The notes under the pieces are model-generated. The model saw only the letters and a list, made by a program, of their open reading frames with translations. It made no database searches and was not told the origin of the DNA. A stretch of 5,164 nt of DNA. It comes from Suilimivivens sp964402925 (GTDB lineage: Bacteria; Bacillota; Clostridia; Lachnospirales; Lachnospiraceae). Below are positions 4,498-5,164 of this stretch, one piece after another (within the stretch, counting starts at the first letter, position 1; every line of letters starts with the position of its first letter). Both the position numbers and the translations under genes were made by a program. The stretch is taken from NCBI GenBank assembly GCA_964402925.1, contig CAYOED010000138.1:1-5164 (forward strand), given 5' to 3'.

Positions 4498-5164
4498 TCA
4501 AACAACCGTTTTGATGTCATGTGCGGCATCAGGAAACGGTATTAAAACAGATGTTATGAAAATTCCATTCTCCGATTCAATATTCAATGCCCCATGATAC
4601 TCATGTACCACGTCGCCAACATTCAGCAGGCCGATTCCATGTTCCCGCGGATTCTCTTTATTCGTAACCCCGGCTGTATTCTTTTCCGCCATATCCACGC
4701 TGTTTTTTACTTCGATCAAAAAGCATTTCTTCACTGTCTTTGCCTGAATATTGATAAAACAATTTTCACCACACCGCATCCTGCCGCATGATTCCAGCGC
4801 ATTGTCTAATATATTTCCAAACAATACACACAGGTCAAATTCATTGATGGAGTGTCCTTTCGGCATCTGCACATCACATTCCCACTTGATGTTCTTCTCA
4901 TTTGCCAGTTTTCGCTTCTGGTACAGGAGCGCATCCACTGCCTTGTTCCCTGTCATATCCCCGCCATCCTCCAAGCCGCTTTCCTCCATATTTTTCAGAT
5001 AATCACCCATCTTCTCCCATTCTTTATTCTGGAATAACGCTGACAGCGCAATGACATGGTTTTTCATGTCATGACGTAACCGTTCCGACTGCCTGTACTG
5101 CTCTGTCATCATTTTGTAGACTGCAACCTGCGAATGGTACTGGCTGCTTTTTTCCTGCTCGAAA
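4498..5164 (-). CDS. GHKL (AgrC-type) sensor histidine kinase, C-terminal part; 5' end outside window
   Basis: The cytoplasmic part of a sensor kinase that would phosphorylate itself on histidine and pass the phosphate to a response regulator. The frame is open to the window edge, so the usual N-terminal membrane sensor lies outside; 221 residues are visible. They begin with a helical stretch (dimerisation region), then the H-box RLRHDMKNH, with the candidate phosphorylated His at visible residue 31 (codon at 5071-5073). The N-box LFGNILDNALES (both Asn near residues 117 and 121) and the G-box REHGIGLLNV complete a GHKL ATPase fold; this H-box/N-box style is that of AgrC-like kinases, which usually pair with LytTR regulators. 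No such regulator is visible here. The reading ends with TGA 91 bases before gene A, so the two are probably co-transcribed. All key kinase residues look intact. The ligand it senses cannot be told. Confidence 0.93.
   Translation of the reverse strand, partial: FEQEKSSQYHSQVAVYKMMTEQYRQSERLRHDMKNHVIALSALFQNKEWEKMGDYLKNMEESGLEDGGDMTGNKAVDALLYQKRKLANEKNIKWECDVQMPKGHSINEFDLCVLFGNILDNALESCGRMRCGENCFINIQAKTVKKCFLIEVKNSVDMAEKNTAGVTNKENPREHGIGLLNVGDVVHEYHGALNIESENGIFITSVLIPFPDAAHDIKTVV

Overview
The window looks like a piece of a Firmicutes chromosome, most likely a gut Lachnospiraceae/Clostridia member. Genes have strong AGGAGG-type ribosome binding sites and tight head-to-tail packing, GC is moderate, and the genes belong to families typical of that group (GHKL kinases of AgrC type, short OmpR-like winged-helix proteins, Lys/Glu-rich coil proteins of unknown function). 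Every gene I can support lies on the minus strand, so transcription runs from high to low coordinates. The genus-level guess is inference from protein style, not from a search.

Right part (5164 to 3915): the cytoplasmic half of a GHKL sensor kinase, entering from outside the window, then gene A, a 163-residue charged coiled-coil protein. Middle (3914 to 2604): a short unidentified coding remnant, a palindromic repeat, the ATP-binding tail of a second GHKL kinase that carries a frameshift and has lost its front half, then gene B, which has an excellent start site but a one-base frameshift within its first ten codons. Left-middle (2571 to 758): a strong intergenic hairpin, gene C (239 residues, related to B over a core module and ending in a repetitive Lys/Glu/Ala coil), and gene D (313 residues, helical front and a long Asn/Ser/Gly/aromatic-rich body). 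Left end (720 to 1): a winged-helix regulator with no usable start codon and no 3' end, a candidate promoter, a receiver-domain gene cut off after about 20-30 residues, a second copy of the palindromic repeat, unidentifiable debris, and possibly the first 12 codons of a membrane kinase.

Taken together, A, B, C and D form a set of proteins with no signal peptide or membrane segment, three of them rich in charged helix, interleaved with signal-transduction genes. The kinase-then-coil-protein arrangement occurs twice in a row. From memory, B and C resemble proteins annotated DUF6033 and D may resemble DUF3879; both are unverified. Their function is unknown to me, so this is a candidate uncharacterised system. 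The effector-like genes A, C and D are intact, while the second kinase, the winged-helix gene and the receiver gene are broken. The two palindromic repeat copies sit exactly at two of the broken gene ends, which suggests local decay by rearrangement of the regulatory half of the locus.
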